A DNA stretch of 60,334 bases from an uncultured Verrucomicrobiota bacterium. Its GTDB lineage: Bacteria; Verrucomicrobiota; Verrucomicrobiia; Limisphaerales; UBA9464. Made by a program: the position numbers and the translations under genes. The stretch is from contig CAITXU010000266.1 of NCBI GenBank assembly GCA_903896505.1, positions 1 through 60,334 of the forward strand, in the 5' to 3' direction. Within the stretch, counting starts at the first letter, position 1. The number at the start of each line of letters is the position of its first letter. Below the pieces are notes generated by a model. The model worked only from the letters and a program-made list of their open reading frames with translations. It was not told the origin of the DNA and ran no database searches. Shown in pieces: positions 8,255 to 16,676 of this stretch.

Positions 8255-9589
8255 GTGAGACCCGCCGCATCCAACACGTCTCCGGGAGCCTGCCGGACCA
8301 ACGAACACCAACTCCACCGGCGATTGTTCCTCAAAGGTCTGACCGGAGGTGCCTTGGCTGCCACCACCAGTTTTTCGGGCCTTTTCCACAGTCGATTGTT
8401 TGCCGAAGAGACCAAACGGGCGGGCAAACGGTGCATCCTGCTCTGGCTCTGCGGTGCCCCCAGTCAATTTGAAACTTGGGACCCAAAGCCGGGGACTCCT
8501 TCCAGCGGACCGTTCGGCAGCATCCCGACCACGATTCCCGGAGTTCATTTCTCTTCCCTGATGCCTCGCTGCGCCGGGATGGCGCACCGGTTGAACGTGG
8601 TTCGGAGCATGAAAACGGCTCAGCCCGAGCATTTTCAGGCCATCGGCTTGTTGCAGCGGGGAAATCCGGACCGGGCGGGTTTTACCCGTCCCACCTTGGG
8701 CAGTGCCCTTTCCCAGGCGATTGGACAGCTGGATTCACCCCTTCCCAACTTCATTCTTCTCGACCCCATTCCCGGCGGAAATGAATTTGAATCATTCAAG
8801 GCGGGTAATTGGGCCGGCTGGCTGGGGGCCGAACATGCGCCGGTCCGTCTCGGAGGCGATTATTCCCAGAGCCTGACGAGCGCGATCGAATCGATTCCGG
8901 CGCATGACCGCGAGGCCCGGGAATCACTCCGGAAGTTCTTCAACTCCAAATACGAACGCGACCGTCGTGGCTCAATAGCCCGGGGCCAGAATGCCGCATT
9001 CGAGCGGATGAAAGGTCTGACCGCCAGCGCGCATCTCTTCGATGTCAACAATCTGCCATCGGCTGACCGCGAACGCTACGGACCCGGGAGCTTCGCGCAG
9101 CACGCATTGATGGCGCGGAATCTGGTCGAGCACGGGGCTCCCTTCGTCATGGTGGCCAACGGCATGAATTGGGACAACCATGTGTTCCAGCATGAGATTC
9201 ACCAGATGTTGGTTCCCGAGCTGGACCGGGTTCTGTTCCATCTCATCCATGATCTGGAGGAGCGGGGTTTGCTCGATTCCACGTTGGTCATTGCCATGGG
9301 CGAGTTTGGTCGAACGCCATGGCTCAATCTATCGCGCGGACGCGATCACTATCCCAATGCGTGGAGCCTGATGATGACCGGCTGCGGACTCAAGCGGGGT
9401 GTGGTCACCGGCGCGACCGATGCCGAGGGAGTCGACGTGATTGAAAAGCCGTACAACGAACAGAATTTGTTCGCCACCATCTTCACCGCCTTGGGGATAG
9501 ATCCCTACGCGGAATATGACCTTCCCGGGATGCCTACGTTTCATCGGGTGGAAAACAAGGCCGAACCGATTCGGGATATCCTCGCCTGA
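8255..9589 (+). CDS. DUF1501 protein, Tat-exported
   Basis: 444 residues starting with GTG, two bases after the previous stop. Residues 21-45 hold a twin-arginine signal (HRRLFLKG followed by a Gly/Ala-rich hydrophobic stretch). The mature part has the DUF1501 pattern, distantly related to sulfatases/alkaline phosphatases: CILLWLCGAPSQFETWDPKP, MPRCAGMAHRLNVVRSM, then VAMGEFGRTP-like VIAMGEFGRTPWLN and RDHYPNAWSLMMTG. It pairs with the PSCyt1-DUF1553 gene as in most genomes of this group and probably acts in the same periplasmic complex. Substrate unknown. Confidence 0.92.
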   Translation: MRPAASNTSPGACRTNEHQLHRRLFLKGLTGGALAATTSFSGLFHSRLFAEETKRAGKRCILLWLCGAPSQFETWDPKPGTPSSGPFGSIPTTIPGVHFSSLMPRCAGMAHRLNVVRSMKTAQPEHFQAIGLLQRGNPDRAGFTRPTLGSALSQAIGQLDSPLPNFILLDPIPGGNEFESFKAGNWAGWLGAEHAPVRLGGDYSQSLTSAIESIPAHDREARESLRKFFNSKYERDRRGSIARGQNAAFERMKGLTASAHLFDVNNLPSADRERYGPGSFAQHALMARNLVEHGAPFVMVANGMNWDNHVFQHEIHQMLVPELDRVLFHLIHDLEERGLLDSTLVIAMGEFGRTPWLNLSRGRDHYPNAWSLMMTGCGLKRGVVTGATDAEGVDVIEKPYNEQNLFATIFTALGIDPYAEYDLPGMPTFHRVENKAEPIRDILA

Positions 9590-9592
9590 CCC

Positions 9593-10669
9593 ATGAAGCT
9601 AACCCGCGCCTTCAACCACACGTTACCCACTGGAGTTTTGGGCATGGCCATGACTCCCGATGGCAGCAGGGCTTATTGCGCCTGCGCCGATGGCATCATT
9701 TATGAATTCTTTCCCGAGGATGGCCGTATGGAGCCATTCGAATCGGGGCATGCCCCTTCTTATGCCACGGGCGCGGTGCTGCTGCCGGGGTCCGATACCC
9801 TGGTCACCGCCGGGTACGATGGTCGTTTGGTGTGGCATGACACCGCCACCCGGCGTCAGAATCAGGATCGTCAGGCCCACGCCTTCTGGAGTTGGCAAAT
9901 GGCCGTTTCGAAAGACGGAACACGGCTCGCCTCCGTCACCGGTCAGTATCTCCCGAATGGATGGAAATACGAGCCCGCAGCAGAGACCGAACCTTCGGTG
10001 CGGGTGGTGGATGCGCGTACCGGAAAGGACATCGCCACCTTTTCCCACCTGCCACCGGTTCAAAGCTGCGCGTTCAGCCCCGACGGGCGCTATCTGGCGG
10101 CGGCCAATCTGATGGGCGAAGTTCGGGTCTGGGATATCGAGGCCGGCTCCGGGTCCGCCCCGATGGCGAAATGGATTTCACCGGACTTCACCTCGTGGGG
10201 CACCACCAAGTCGCATCACTACTCGGGCGGGATTTTTGCCCTGGCCTTTTCGCCCGACGGCGCAGCCCTCGTGGGATGCGGCATGGGACCGACCGGCGAC
10301 CCGATGGGCGGAAACGGCAAGACCCTGTGGCAGCGTTGGGATTGGCGAAAGGGGGAGCGGATCGACCAGATCAAGGACGGCCAGCACGGAACCGGGCTGA
10401 TGGAGGCCATCGACTGGCATCCGGACGGCCAACGTTTTGTCGTGGCTGGACGGCTGGCTCAGGGAACGTGGAATACGGCCATTTTCGGGGCCGACGGGAG
10501 TTTGCTGACCTCCATCGATTGCCAGATGCGGACCACCCGCGCCCGTTTCACCGCCGACGGAAGTTCCCTGGTCCTCGCAGGGTGCAACAGCCAGCATCCA
10601 CGCAAGAACGGAATCTGGCCCGCTTGGGGGAGAGTCCAGGTCTATCGGCTGGAGGAAAAGGCGGGTTGA
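9593..10669 (+). CDS. WD40 repeat protein
   Basis: 358 residues with at least five WD40-like blades, each seen as an SPDG or PDG turn followed by a strand: MTPDGSRAYCA, DTLVTAGYDGRLVWHD, SKDGTRLASV, FSPDGRYLAAANLMGEVRVWD, FSPDGAALVGCG and ADGSSLVLAG. No signal peptide is evident. It is the third gene of the PSCyt1/DUF1501 operon, three bases after the previous stop, and is followed by a terminator hairpin. It likely scaffolds the other two products; this is inference from the conserved grouping. Confidence 0.88.
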   Translation: MKLTRAFNHTLPTGVLGMAMTPDGSRAYCACADGIIYEFFPEDGRMEPFESGHAPSYATGAVLLPGSDTLVTAGYDGRLVWHDTATRRQNQDRQAHAFWSWQMAVSKDGTRLASVTGQYLPNGWKYEPAAETEPSVRVVDARTGKDIATFSHLPPVQSCAFSPDGRYLAAANLMGEVRVWDIEAGSGSAPMAKWISPDFTSWGTTKSHHYSGGIFALAFSPDGAALVGCGMGPTGDPMGGNGKTLWQRWDWRKGERIDQIKDGQHGTGLMEAIDWHPDGQRFVVAGRLAQGTWNTAIFGADGSLLTSIDCQMRTTRARFTADGSSLVLAGCNSQHPRKNGIWPAWGRVQVYRLEEKAG

Positions 10670-10680
10670 TCGGCCCGGCA

Positions 10681-10706
10681 GGCCCGTCTTGCAAACGGGC
10701 CGTTTT
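10681..10706 (+). terminator. Rho-independent-like terminator
   Basis: A perfect 7-bp stem GGCCCGT/ACGGGCC with a 7-nt loop and a short GTTTT tail, 12 bases after the WD40 stop. It would end the PSCyt1-DUF1501-WD40 transcript and separates it from the convergent toxin-antitoxin pair. Confidence 0.7.
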
Positions 10707-10729
10707 ACGATGTTCCCCGCCGTGACTTT

Positions 10730-11089
10730 TCACAGCCAGCCTGATCGGCAGGTGAAATCGTCGTCGCCGTACTTTTCCACCACCTGCCCCAGTCGACGGA
10801 TGAGGCCTCGTTGGTCGGCTTGCCGGAGCTTCTTGCTATCGGCATAAATCACCCCGGCAAAGGTTTTGCCTGCCGCAAGCCGCGCTTTGCAATGTCCCGG
10901 CACGGTGTTCACGTCGCGTATCACCAGTACCCGGCCCTCCTGATCCAGCAATTCGAGCAGCACCGGGTCCGCCAGTGCCGCCCAATCCGTCTCGTGAATG
11001 CTCTTCACATCCAGTCCCGGGAATTCCCGCCGCAATGCCGCCGCAACTTCCGTCGAGATATGGACATCGAGCAGCAGTTTGATTTTCAC
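10730..11089 (-). CDS. DUF5615 PIN-like toxin
   Basis: 119 residues. MKIKLLLDVHISTEVAAALRR (initiator GTG) gives the first acidic residue of a compact PIN-like fold, and LLDQEGRVLVIRDVNTVPGH gives the second, as in DUF5615 proteins. The GTG at 11089 overlaps the antitoxin TGA (GTGA), so the pair is coupled; the frame upstream overlaps the antitoxin and is a shadow. Presumed to be an RNase toxin, by family. Confidence 0.82.
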   Translation of the reverse strand: MKIKLLLDVHISTEVAAALRREFPGLDVKSIHETDWAALADPVLLELLDQEGRVLVIRDVNTVPGHCKARLAAGKTFAGVIYADSKKLRQADQRGLIRRLGQVVEKYGDDDFTCRSGWL

Positions 11090-11517
11090 AACTGCTCCAG
11101 ATCGGGGATTTCCTCCTTCATACCGGCATAATCGCGCCGGGCTGCCAGCTCCGCAGCGTCTTTGACTTCCTGCGGATAGGCATCGGCGTACGCCAGAGCC
11201 ATTTTTAACAGCGCGGCAGGCTTGCGAATCAGCTTGACCGCTTCGGACAAATCGCCATCCAGCTCCTGCATCAACTCGACAATCATCCAAACCGGCCAGC
11301 GACTGCCCACGAGGTAGGCCACCCTGCCTGGTTGGCCGTCCCGAAAATCAATGACTGGAAACCGGCTGCGGCGCACACCTTCGGCAATGTAGGCCGCTGC
11401 TGCCGTTCCAGACGGTATCCCCTTCATCCGGGCGTCGGCATCAAGGCCGGATTTCTCTTTGGCAGTCAGCCGCACCGATACGGTGGCGTCTTTCGTGATG
11501 GCAGCCATACAATGCAC
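11086..11517 (-). CDS. Antitoxin partner of DUF5615 toxin (RHH/DUF433-like)
   Basis: 143 residues from 11517; an ATG at 11508 is equally likely. The N-terminal half begins with ATVSVRLTAKEKSGLDADARMKG, an RHH-like strand and helix. The second half (VAYLVGSRWPVWMIVELMQE and AVKLIRKPAALLKMALAYADAYP) resembles the DUF433/VapB50-type helical module that accompanies DUF5615 toxins. It lies upstream of the toxin with a four-base overlap. Probably represses its own promoter. Confidence 0.72.
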   Translation of the reverse strand: MHCMAAITKDATVSVRLTAKEKSGLDADARMKGIPSGTAAAAYIAEGVRRSRFPVIDFRDGQPGRVAYLVGSRWPVWMIVELMQELDGDLSEAVKLIRKPAALLKMALAYADAYPQEVKDAAELAARRDYAGMKEEIPDLEQL

Positions 11518-11591
11518 ACATTTGCATACAATCTCGTGATCAGCAATGCCGTTTCAAGACGGGTCTCGCTCAAGGGACCGAAGAATGTATG

Positions 11592-11612
11592 ACAAATGAC
11601 CTGTCCCTTAGT
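11592..11612 (+). repeat. CTGTCCC repeat, copy 3
   Basis: Carries the ACAAATG lead and core ACCTGTCCCTTAGT. It lies about 75 bp upstream of the antitoxin start, in direct orientation to copy 4. Confidence 0.8.
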
Positions 11613-11707
11613 TTGAAAGAAGCGATGCCCTGCCGATTTTGCCCCGGATTGGATACGGGCGCGACGAATTGGCACAGTTCCGACTGTTATGGCTACGGCC
11701 ATCATTA

Positions 11708-11728
11708 CCAATGACCTGTCCCTTAGTA
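11708..11728 (+). repeat. CTGTCCC repeat, copy 4
   Basis: Core ACCTGTCCCTTAGT, identical to copy 3, lead ACCAATG. The spacing of about 95 bp between copies 3 and 4 is filled with unique sequence. Confidence 0.8.
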
Positions 11729-11868
11729 TGAACAGCCATTGACGGCTCAACGTAGCGGAGACATTCCTGTCTGCCGTTCCGCCGATTTTCCTATCGGCTG
11801 CGCCTTGCCACGTCCTGTCGCGGTCCTGCTCACCCACCGGCCCGGCAGGCCTGGAGGCCCGTGGAACA

Positions 11869-11886
11869 GCAGGTTTGGAAACCTGC
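11869..11886. repeat. GCAGGTTT hairpin, copy A
   Basis: Perfect 8-bp stem with a two-base loop (GG). The same stem with loop CC occurs at 29658-29675. Confidence 0.75.
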
Positions 11887-11967
11887 GCTACATCAAAACC
11901 TGAAAATATCACTTGAATATTGAAATGATATCACATAGATATCTGCACGTCGAACGACGCGACGCTT

Positions 11968-12921
11968 ATGAATGACCAGAAAAATTCAGTGAATCGGGAA
12001 AAGGAAATCCAGGTGTTGAACGGTTGGACCGTTCTGCCGGTGGCAGTGCTCGGCTTTCTTGCGGCTCCAGCATTGCTCGTATGGTCCATCGTCTCAGCCG
12101 ACCGCGGGGAACTCTCCGGGTTCGGTTTGGGAATTGGAATTGCTGCGGCGGTACTTCTCCTGTTTGGGAATACGATTTTGACCTTTGGTTTCTTTACCCT
12201 CCAACCGAACGAAGGGCAGGTCTTGATACTTTTCGGAGCCTATCGCGGTACGGTTCGACAGAGCGGGTTCCATTGGGGGAATCCGTTCTTTTCCAAGTAT
12301 GCCAGCGGGACTGCCGGGAATATGATTCGCAAGTACCGGCTGTCGCTTCGGTCGCGGACCTTTAACGGAGAACGCCTCAAGGTGAACGACAAGCGGGGAA
12401 ATCCGATCGAGATCGCGTCAGTGATCATCTGGCGCGTGCAGGACACGGCGCAGGCGACGTTTGATGTCGACGATTACGAGAAATATGTGGCGACCCAGAC
12501 CGAATCCGCCCTCCGGCACATGGCCAGTTGCTTTGCCTACGACCATGGGGAGGACCACGAAGTCACCCTGTTGAACGGTGTGACCGAGGTCTCCCAGGCG
12601 TTGAAGGTGGAGCTTCAGGAGCGGTTGGCGAAAGCCGGTCTGGTGGTGGAGGAAGCGCGATTGACCCATCTGGCCTACGCTCCGGAGATTGCCCAGGCCA
12701 TGTTGCGGCGCCAGCAGGCGGAGGCGGTGATCGCCGCCCGGCAGAAGATTGTGCAGGGGGCTGTCAGCATGGTGGACATGGCGTTGCGCGAACTGGCCCT
12801 CAAGCAGGTGGTCAATCTGGATGACGATCGTCGGGCGGCCATGGTCAGCAATCTGATGGTGGTGCTCTGCGGCGAGGCAGAGGTCCATCCGGTGGTGAAT
12901 GCAGGGACCCTTTACACCTGA
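11968..12921 (+). CDS. SPFH/band 7 membrane protein
   Basis: 317 residues. Two N-terminal membrane segments (about 22-42 and 54-78) are followed by an SPFH core: [68 protein letters not shown] long helix follows ([51 protein letters not shown] in pieces), as in prohibitin/stomatin proteins. It is a membrane-microdomain scaffold by family. The small RHH-like gene six bases downstream is a frequent partner of this subfamily, as the SPFH protein lacks its own C-terminal hydrophilic domain. Start ATG 11968 fits the first membrane segment. Confidence 0.9.
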   Translation: MNDQKNSVNREKEIQVLNGWTVLPVAVLGFLAAPALLVWSIVSADRGELSGFGLGIGIAAAVLLLFGNTILTFGFFTLQPNEGQVLILFGAYRGTVRQSGFHWGNPFFSKYASGTAGNMIRKYRLSLRSRTFNGERLKVNDKRGNPIEIASVIIWRVQDTAQATFDVDDYEKYVATQTESALRHMASCFAYDHGEDHEVTLLNGVTEVSQALKVELQERLAKAGLVVEEARLTHLAYAPEIAQAMLRRQQAEAVIAARQKIVQGAVSMVDMALRELALKQVVNLDDDRRAAMVSNLMVVLCGEAEVHPVVNAGTLYT

Positions 12922-12927
12922 GGTGGA

Positions 12928-13128
12928 ATGGCTGAACGGAAAGCATTCCTGATGCGAATCGATCCTGTGCTCTGGGCCGAATTGGAAGCTTGGGCACAGG
13001 ATGAGATGCGCAGTGTCAACGGTCAGGTGGAGTACCTGTTGAAACAGGCCGTGGCTCGGAGAAGGCGCGGGGGTGAAGGAAGCGCCCCGGTTGTCCGGGA
13101 GCCGCAGGATTCGGGCACGGCAGGTTGA
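12928..13128 (+). CDS. Small Arc/RHH-like protein next to SPFH gene
   Basis: 66 residues. [39 protein letters not shown] has the strand-helix-helix layout of Arc-type RHH proteins, followed by a basic and disordered tail. It lies six bases after the SPFH stop, so it is probably cotranscribed. It may bind DNA or cap the SPFH assembly; neither can be chosen from sequence. Confidence 0.72.
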   Translation: MAERKAFLMRIDPVLWAELEAWAQDEMRSVNGQVEYLLKQAVARRRRGGEGSAPVVREPQDSGTAG

Positions 13129-13182
13129 GTTCCGCTTCCCGGACTGCCCGGGACACCAGGGCTGTTGGATTGTCCCGGGAAC

Positions 13183-13199
13183 TCGGGCGTCTCGCCCGA
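13183..13199. repeat. TCT-loop hairpin
   Basis: Perfect 7-bp stem TCGGGCG/CGCCCGA with a TCT loop, one of a family of short palindromes with three-base TCT, AGA or TCC loops seen in several gaps. Confidence 0.7.
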
Positions 13200-13244
13200 T
13201 GGAGGATGGTGTTGCCAACTGGACAAATGAGGGGGCACGGAGGC

Positions 13245-13259
13245 CGGACGAGACGTCCG
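13245..13259. repeat. AGA-loop hairpin
   Basis: Stem CGGACG/CGTCCG with an AGA loop, followed by CATTCCC. The same unit with an extra base pair occurs at 29456-29472. Confidence 0.7.
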
Positions 13260-13337
13260 CATTCCCCGGGGGATCTGGTCTGGACAGTCTTCGGCTTGGC
13301 TTTACCGGTATCGAGGTGCCTTTAAACCGGGAGAGGT

Positions 13338-13384
13338 GATGATCCCCGCAATGATTTGGGACTTGCGGGAGCGCGTCCCTCCGT
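13338..13384 (+). repeat. 45-bp dispersed repeat, copy A
   Basis: Starts GATGATCCCCGCAATGATT, continues with GGGACTTGC and GGAGCGCGTCCCTCCG. The inverted copy at 29231-29277 differs at only a few positions. Confidence 0.75.
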
Positions 13385-13527
13385 TGGATGTCCCTCCTGC
13401 GGAGGGACTTACTTCCAAAGCGCGCTTCTGCAAGTCACCATTTCGATTTCGGCCACCATCATCAGATTTCTATCGTCCCAATTGGTTCAAGCCTTCTCCT
13501 GGTTCCATTCTGATGTTCAGGAGTTGA

Positions 13528-15330
13528 TTAAAGAGAGAATGTCATAAAAACGACGATACAGTCCAAAATAACGACCAGGATCAAAGCCAGCGCAGCCCAC
13601 TGAAGCGTTTCCCACAAGATTCGACGAAATGAAGGTATGCCACACCGCAAATGGCCAACGGAAAACTTCAACCAAAGGAGGATGAGCGGAAGGGTTAAAA
13701 GACAGGAAGGCAGGGTGAACGCGAGAAATCGAAGGTCCGCTGAATTCTCCAATGCTCCGTGCGCGATGCGGGAAAAGTCAGGGTTTGAGGTAATGACGAC
13801 TTCAAATCGCGGAACCTTGTCACCGATCGACTCAATCGAACGTGAGGCCACGGCACCGACAATGCAGATCAGCACAATTAATATCGCCAGAATGGCCAGT
13901 GAGGCAAAGACGCCCTTCACGGAATTCCTGGAAAACGATGAGGCATAAAAGCCAACCAAAGTGAGTCCCGAGCCTGCCAAACCCACGAGTGCTAACGACC
14001 ATTCCTCGTGATCGTGGAATTCAAAGAGGTTGGGAAATAGCAGCCAAGCCAGTCCCATCGGTAGGAGTAGGCCCAGAAAAACCGCCGTCCCCAGGGCGAC
14101 CCATCCCTTCACCCACCAGAGGCGACGGACCGTGAAAGGGAGTGTCAATTGGGCGTCGAGGGTGCCTAAAGCCCGCTCTTCGGCAATGGGAATGACGCCG
14201 GCGGCCAGGCAGGTCCCCGTCCCAAGGATGCCCAGGAGCCCGAGCCACACACCCGCATCCCGGGCGGCAATCGCCACGCCCGATTGATTGTCACCCAATG
14301 CGTGCGCGATCCAGCGAAGGGAAAGGACCATGACGCCGGTGAGGAGAGTTAATCCGGCGGTCAGGAAGGGAATAATCTGCAATCGAAGTTCTTTCCGGAC
14401 CATCACCCCGACAGGTCCGGTCAGGCTCCGCCGGACCAACCAATCCACGGGAAGGGAAAAGCGGTAGCCAATGCCCCCTCCTCCCGTCGTCTCTCCCCGG
14501 GATTCAAATCGAACGAAGATTCGATAGCCAGCAACCGCCGTCACCACGAAGTAGAATGTCAGGCATATCAGGTAAATGGTGTAGTAGGTGGAGGCAGGGA
14601 TGAGCACATCGGTGCCCGGATGTCCCGATGTCCATTGCACGATGAAGTACACGCCAAAGGCGAGCATCCAAATAAGGGCGAGGGGAATGCCAACCATGCC
14701 TACCAGGGCGGGCAAGGTTCCCCGGCAAATAAGTCCCCACGTCGGCCCCGTGGCCAAAGCCATCAGGGGAGGTACGAGAAGATACCATGAGAACTGATAA
14801 TCGGTACCGTACCAACGATTCGCCGGACCGAAGGTGGCGACTTCGACGAGGGCCAGAAATTCAAGAACCAGGAGAGGTCCCATCTTTTCCCAATAAAGTC
14901 GCCTCCGCGAGATGGGTTGGGCCATCAGAGCATTGAGCGTCCGACCTTCAAACTCTGCTCCAAAGGTCGTTGCACCCATCCAAAGGCAGCCGATGCCGTA
15001 GGTCAGCAACCAGGGGGACCAGGTCCAGGAATGGGGATCGTCGTCGACCATGAGGGCGATGGAAGGCGCCAGGGATGCGAGGAGAGCGCCAGGTAGTTGC
15101 AGACGGAACTCCTTGGAAATCCGCCAACTCCATCCGGCTTCGGTCCGAATGGCCAGCAACAGCATACCGACAACCGCAGTACCGAAGATGAATAATCGAC
15201 CGTATTCAATGGCTGCAATGTCGTTCCACACCTCCGCCTGATCCTCCAGAAAATAACCCAACGGCAGCAAGACCAACAGCCACCAGGCGGGATGGAACCG
15301 TCCGCGTGACCAAGAATAAAACCGGTTCAT
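13528..15330 (-). CDS. ABC-2 type transporter permease
   Basis: 600 residues with about 12 hydrophobic segments in two clusters. The first half ends in a large soluble loop (EFEGRTLNALMAQPISRRRLYWEKM), which is the signature of ABC-2 permeases where the cytoplasmic helix follows a GRT-type motif. A similar one recurs as EERALGTLDAQLTLPFTVRRLWWVKGW in the second half, so the protein is a fused pair of permease units. The start at 15330 overlaps the ATPase stop by four bases. It would export a peptide, lipid or drug together with the ATPase; the substrate is unknown. Confidence 0.85.
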   Translation of the reverse strand: MNRFYSWSRGRFHPAWWLLVLLPLGYFLEDQAEVWNDIAAIEYGRLFIFGTAVVGMLLLAIRTEAGWSWRISKEFRLQLPGALLASLAPSIALMVDDDPHSWTWSPWLLTYGIGCLWMGATTFGAEFEGRTLNALMAQPISRRRLYWEKMGPLLVLEFLALVEVATFGPANRWYGTDYQFSWYLLVPPLMALATGPTWGLICRGTLPALVGMVGIPLALIWMLAFGVYFIVQWTSGHPGTDVLIPASTYYTIYLICLTFYFVVTAVAGYRIFVRFESRGETTGGGGIGYRFSLPVDWLVRRSLTGPVGVMVRKELRLQIIPFLTAGLTLLTGVMVLSLRWIAHALGDNQSGVAIAARDAGVWLGLLGILGTGTCLAAGVIPIAEERALGTLDAQLTLPFTVRRLWWVKGWVALGTAVFLGLLLPMGLAWLLFPNLFEFHDHEEWSLALVGLAGSGLTLVGFYASSFSRNSVKGVFASLAILAILIVLICIVGAVASRSIESIGDKVPRFEVVITSNPDFSRIAHGALENSADLRFLAFTLPSCLLTLPLILLWLKFSVGHLRCGIPSFRRILWETLQWAALALILVVILDCIVVFMTFSL

Positions 15331-16235
15331 GGGAGGCCTCCCTTCGTGCCGACCGCAGCCATGAAAATGTCTTCCAAAGCCAGGGCCTCAGATTCCACCC
15401 GCAAGGCCTTCGCGCCTTGAAGCCAGGCGATGACCGATTCGGCCTCACCATTGACCATCAGCTCTAGCCAGCGGCCCTCACGACGCAGGGTTCGGGCTCC
15501 GGAAACCGTATCGGCATCGGGAGCGTCCTGCCCGAATTCCGCTCGTAATCGGCGATACCGACTTCGGGCATCGTCGGCATTGGCCGTCAAAATGTCCTTG
15601 CCGTGGTCCACGATGGTGAAGCGATCGATCAATCCTTCAAATTCCGAGATCAGATGGGTCGAGACCAGCACGGTTCGTTCCCCGGGTGCCGCATCCTGAT
15701 AAGCCCCGATCACCGTCTGGATGAATTCCCGACGGACGAGCGGGTCCAGACCGGACGTCGGTTCATCGAGGACCAGGAGTTCCGGCTCCGGACAGACCGC
15801 TCCGATGAGGGCGACCTGGGTGCGTTGACCTTTGCTCAAAGCGGTGGTGGCCAGTTTTGGGTCGAGATGAAAGCGATCCAGGAGTTCCGTTTCAATTTGC
15901 CGGTTCCAATGGCGTCGAAAACTGGCCTGATAATCCAAGGCATCGCGGACGGTCATCCAGGGATAGTAGGCGACCGAGTCCGGAACGTACGCCAGCCGTT
16001 CCTTGACGGCGGCCTCGTGGCGACCCGGTGAAAGCCCAAACACACTGACACTGCCCGATTGCGGGCGTAGCAGGTTCAACAGGCATTTGATGGTGGTTGT
16101 TTTTCCCGCTCCGTTGCGGCCAAAAAGGCCGTGGCACTGGCCTGGTTGCACCTGCAGGGAGAGTCCGTCAACGGCTTCTCGGCGGTCGTACCGATATACC
16201 AGGTTTTGTATGTCAATCACGGGTGACGATTTCAT
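15327..16235 (-). CDS. ABC transporter ATP-binding protein
   Basis: 302 residues. All NBD motifs are visible: Walker A GRNGAGKTTT near residue 40, a signature variant LSKGQRTQVAL, Walker B LLVLDEPTSGLD, and a switch His in VLVSTHLISEFE. The last 90 residues are the C-terminal domain common in ABC-2 exporters. It lies in a GntR-ATPase-permease operon, the arrangement of YtrA/YtrB-type drug or lantibiotic exporters. Confidence 0.93.
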   Translation of the reverse strand: MKSSPVIDIQNLVYRYDRREAVDGLSLQVQPGQCHGLFGRNGAGKTTTIKCLLNLLRPQSGSVSVFGLSPGRHEAAVKERLAYVPDSVAYYPWMTVRDALDYQASFRRHWNRQIETELLDRFHLDPKLATTALSKGQRTQVALIGAVCPEPELLVLDEPTSGLDPLVRREFIQTVIGAYQDAAPGERTVLVSTHLISEFEGLIDRFTIVDHGKDILTANADDARSRYRRLRAEFGQDAPDADTVSGARTLRREGRWLELMVNGEAESVIAWLQGAKALRVESEALALEDIFMAAVGTKGGLP

Positions 16236-16271
16236 GGGAATGGGAGCCTGGGATGATTGCGCGGTGGTATC

Positions 16272-16676
16272 CTACTCAGGACGATCGGCCTGCTGTTGTT
16301 GAAAATATTGAAGTCGCTGAGCCAGAAGATCAGTGAGTTCTCCCGGCGAGATTTGAAGGTGGTGAGCCTGGACGATCACCGAATCCACCGCCTCGGCCAA
16401 TCGTTCCGCCCGGACGCTTCGGCGCAGTGGCGAGGGTGCACCGGTCTTCAGAAAGCAACCCTTACCGGCCCGGGTCTCAATGACTCCCTCCGCCTCCAGT
16501 TCTGCATACGCCTTAGCGGCCGTGTTCCGGTTGATGCGAAGCTCCTCTGCCAGCGCCCGGACCGACGGCAACGGATCGCCGTCCCGCAATGTCCCGCCCG
16601 CCGCCGCCGCCTTCACCTGCTCGACAATCTGGCGATAAACAGGAACGCCGGAACGAAAATTGAGACGTGAAATCAT
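16272..16676 (-). CDS. GntR-family (YtrA-type) regulator
   Basis: 134 residues: a winged helix (PVYRQIVEQVKAAAAGGTL, SVRALAEELRINRNTAAKAY, LEAEGVIETRAGKGCFL), then a short helical tail of about 60 residues, the size of the YtrA subfamily. It is the first gene of the ABC operon and would repress it; release by the transporter substrate or envelope stress is typical for the subfamily. A tandem octamer directly upstream could be its operator. Confidence 0.9.
   Translation of the reverse strand: MISRLNFRSGVPVYRQIVEQVKAAAAGGTLRDGDPLPSVRALAEELRINRNTAAKAYAELEAEGVIETRAGKGCFLKTGAPSPLRRSVRAERLAEAVDSVIVQAHHLQISPGELTDLLAQRLQYFQQQQADRPE

Larger units (their letters stand above)
11518..11967. other. Repeat-rich gap
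   Basis: No supported gene. It holds two CTGTCCC repeats (11592, 11708), a near-palindrome with GACATTCCTGTC (about 11758-11773), a hairpin GCCGAT/ATCGGC (11781-11797) and a perfect hairpin GCAGGTTT-GG-AAACCTGC (11869-11886). The last and the GACATTCCTGTC unit recur at 29634-29675. The SPFH gene promoter is expected in the AT-rich stretch 11890-11960. Confidence 0.6.
13129..13527. other. Repeat-rich gap after SPFH operon
   Basis: No gene. It contains the perfect hairpins TCGGGCG-TCT-CGCCCGA (13183-13199) and CGGACG-AGA-CGTCCG (13245-13259), and a 45-bp block at 13338-13384 that recurs inverted at 29231-29277. The convergent ABC permease gene ends at 13528. Confidence 0.6.

Noticed and set aside
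13183..13199. Terminators at each TCT/AGA-loop hairpin
   Set aside because: They lack T-runs and several are not near a gene end, so they were kept as repeats.
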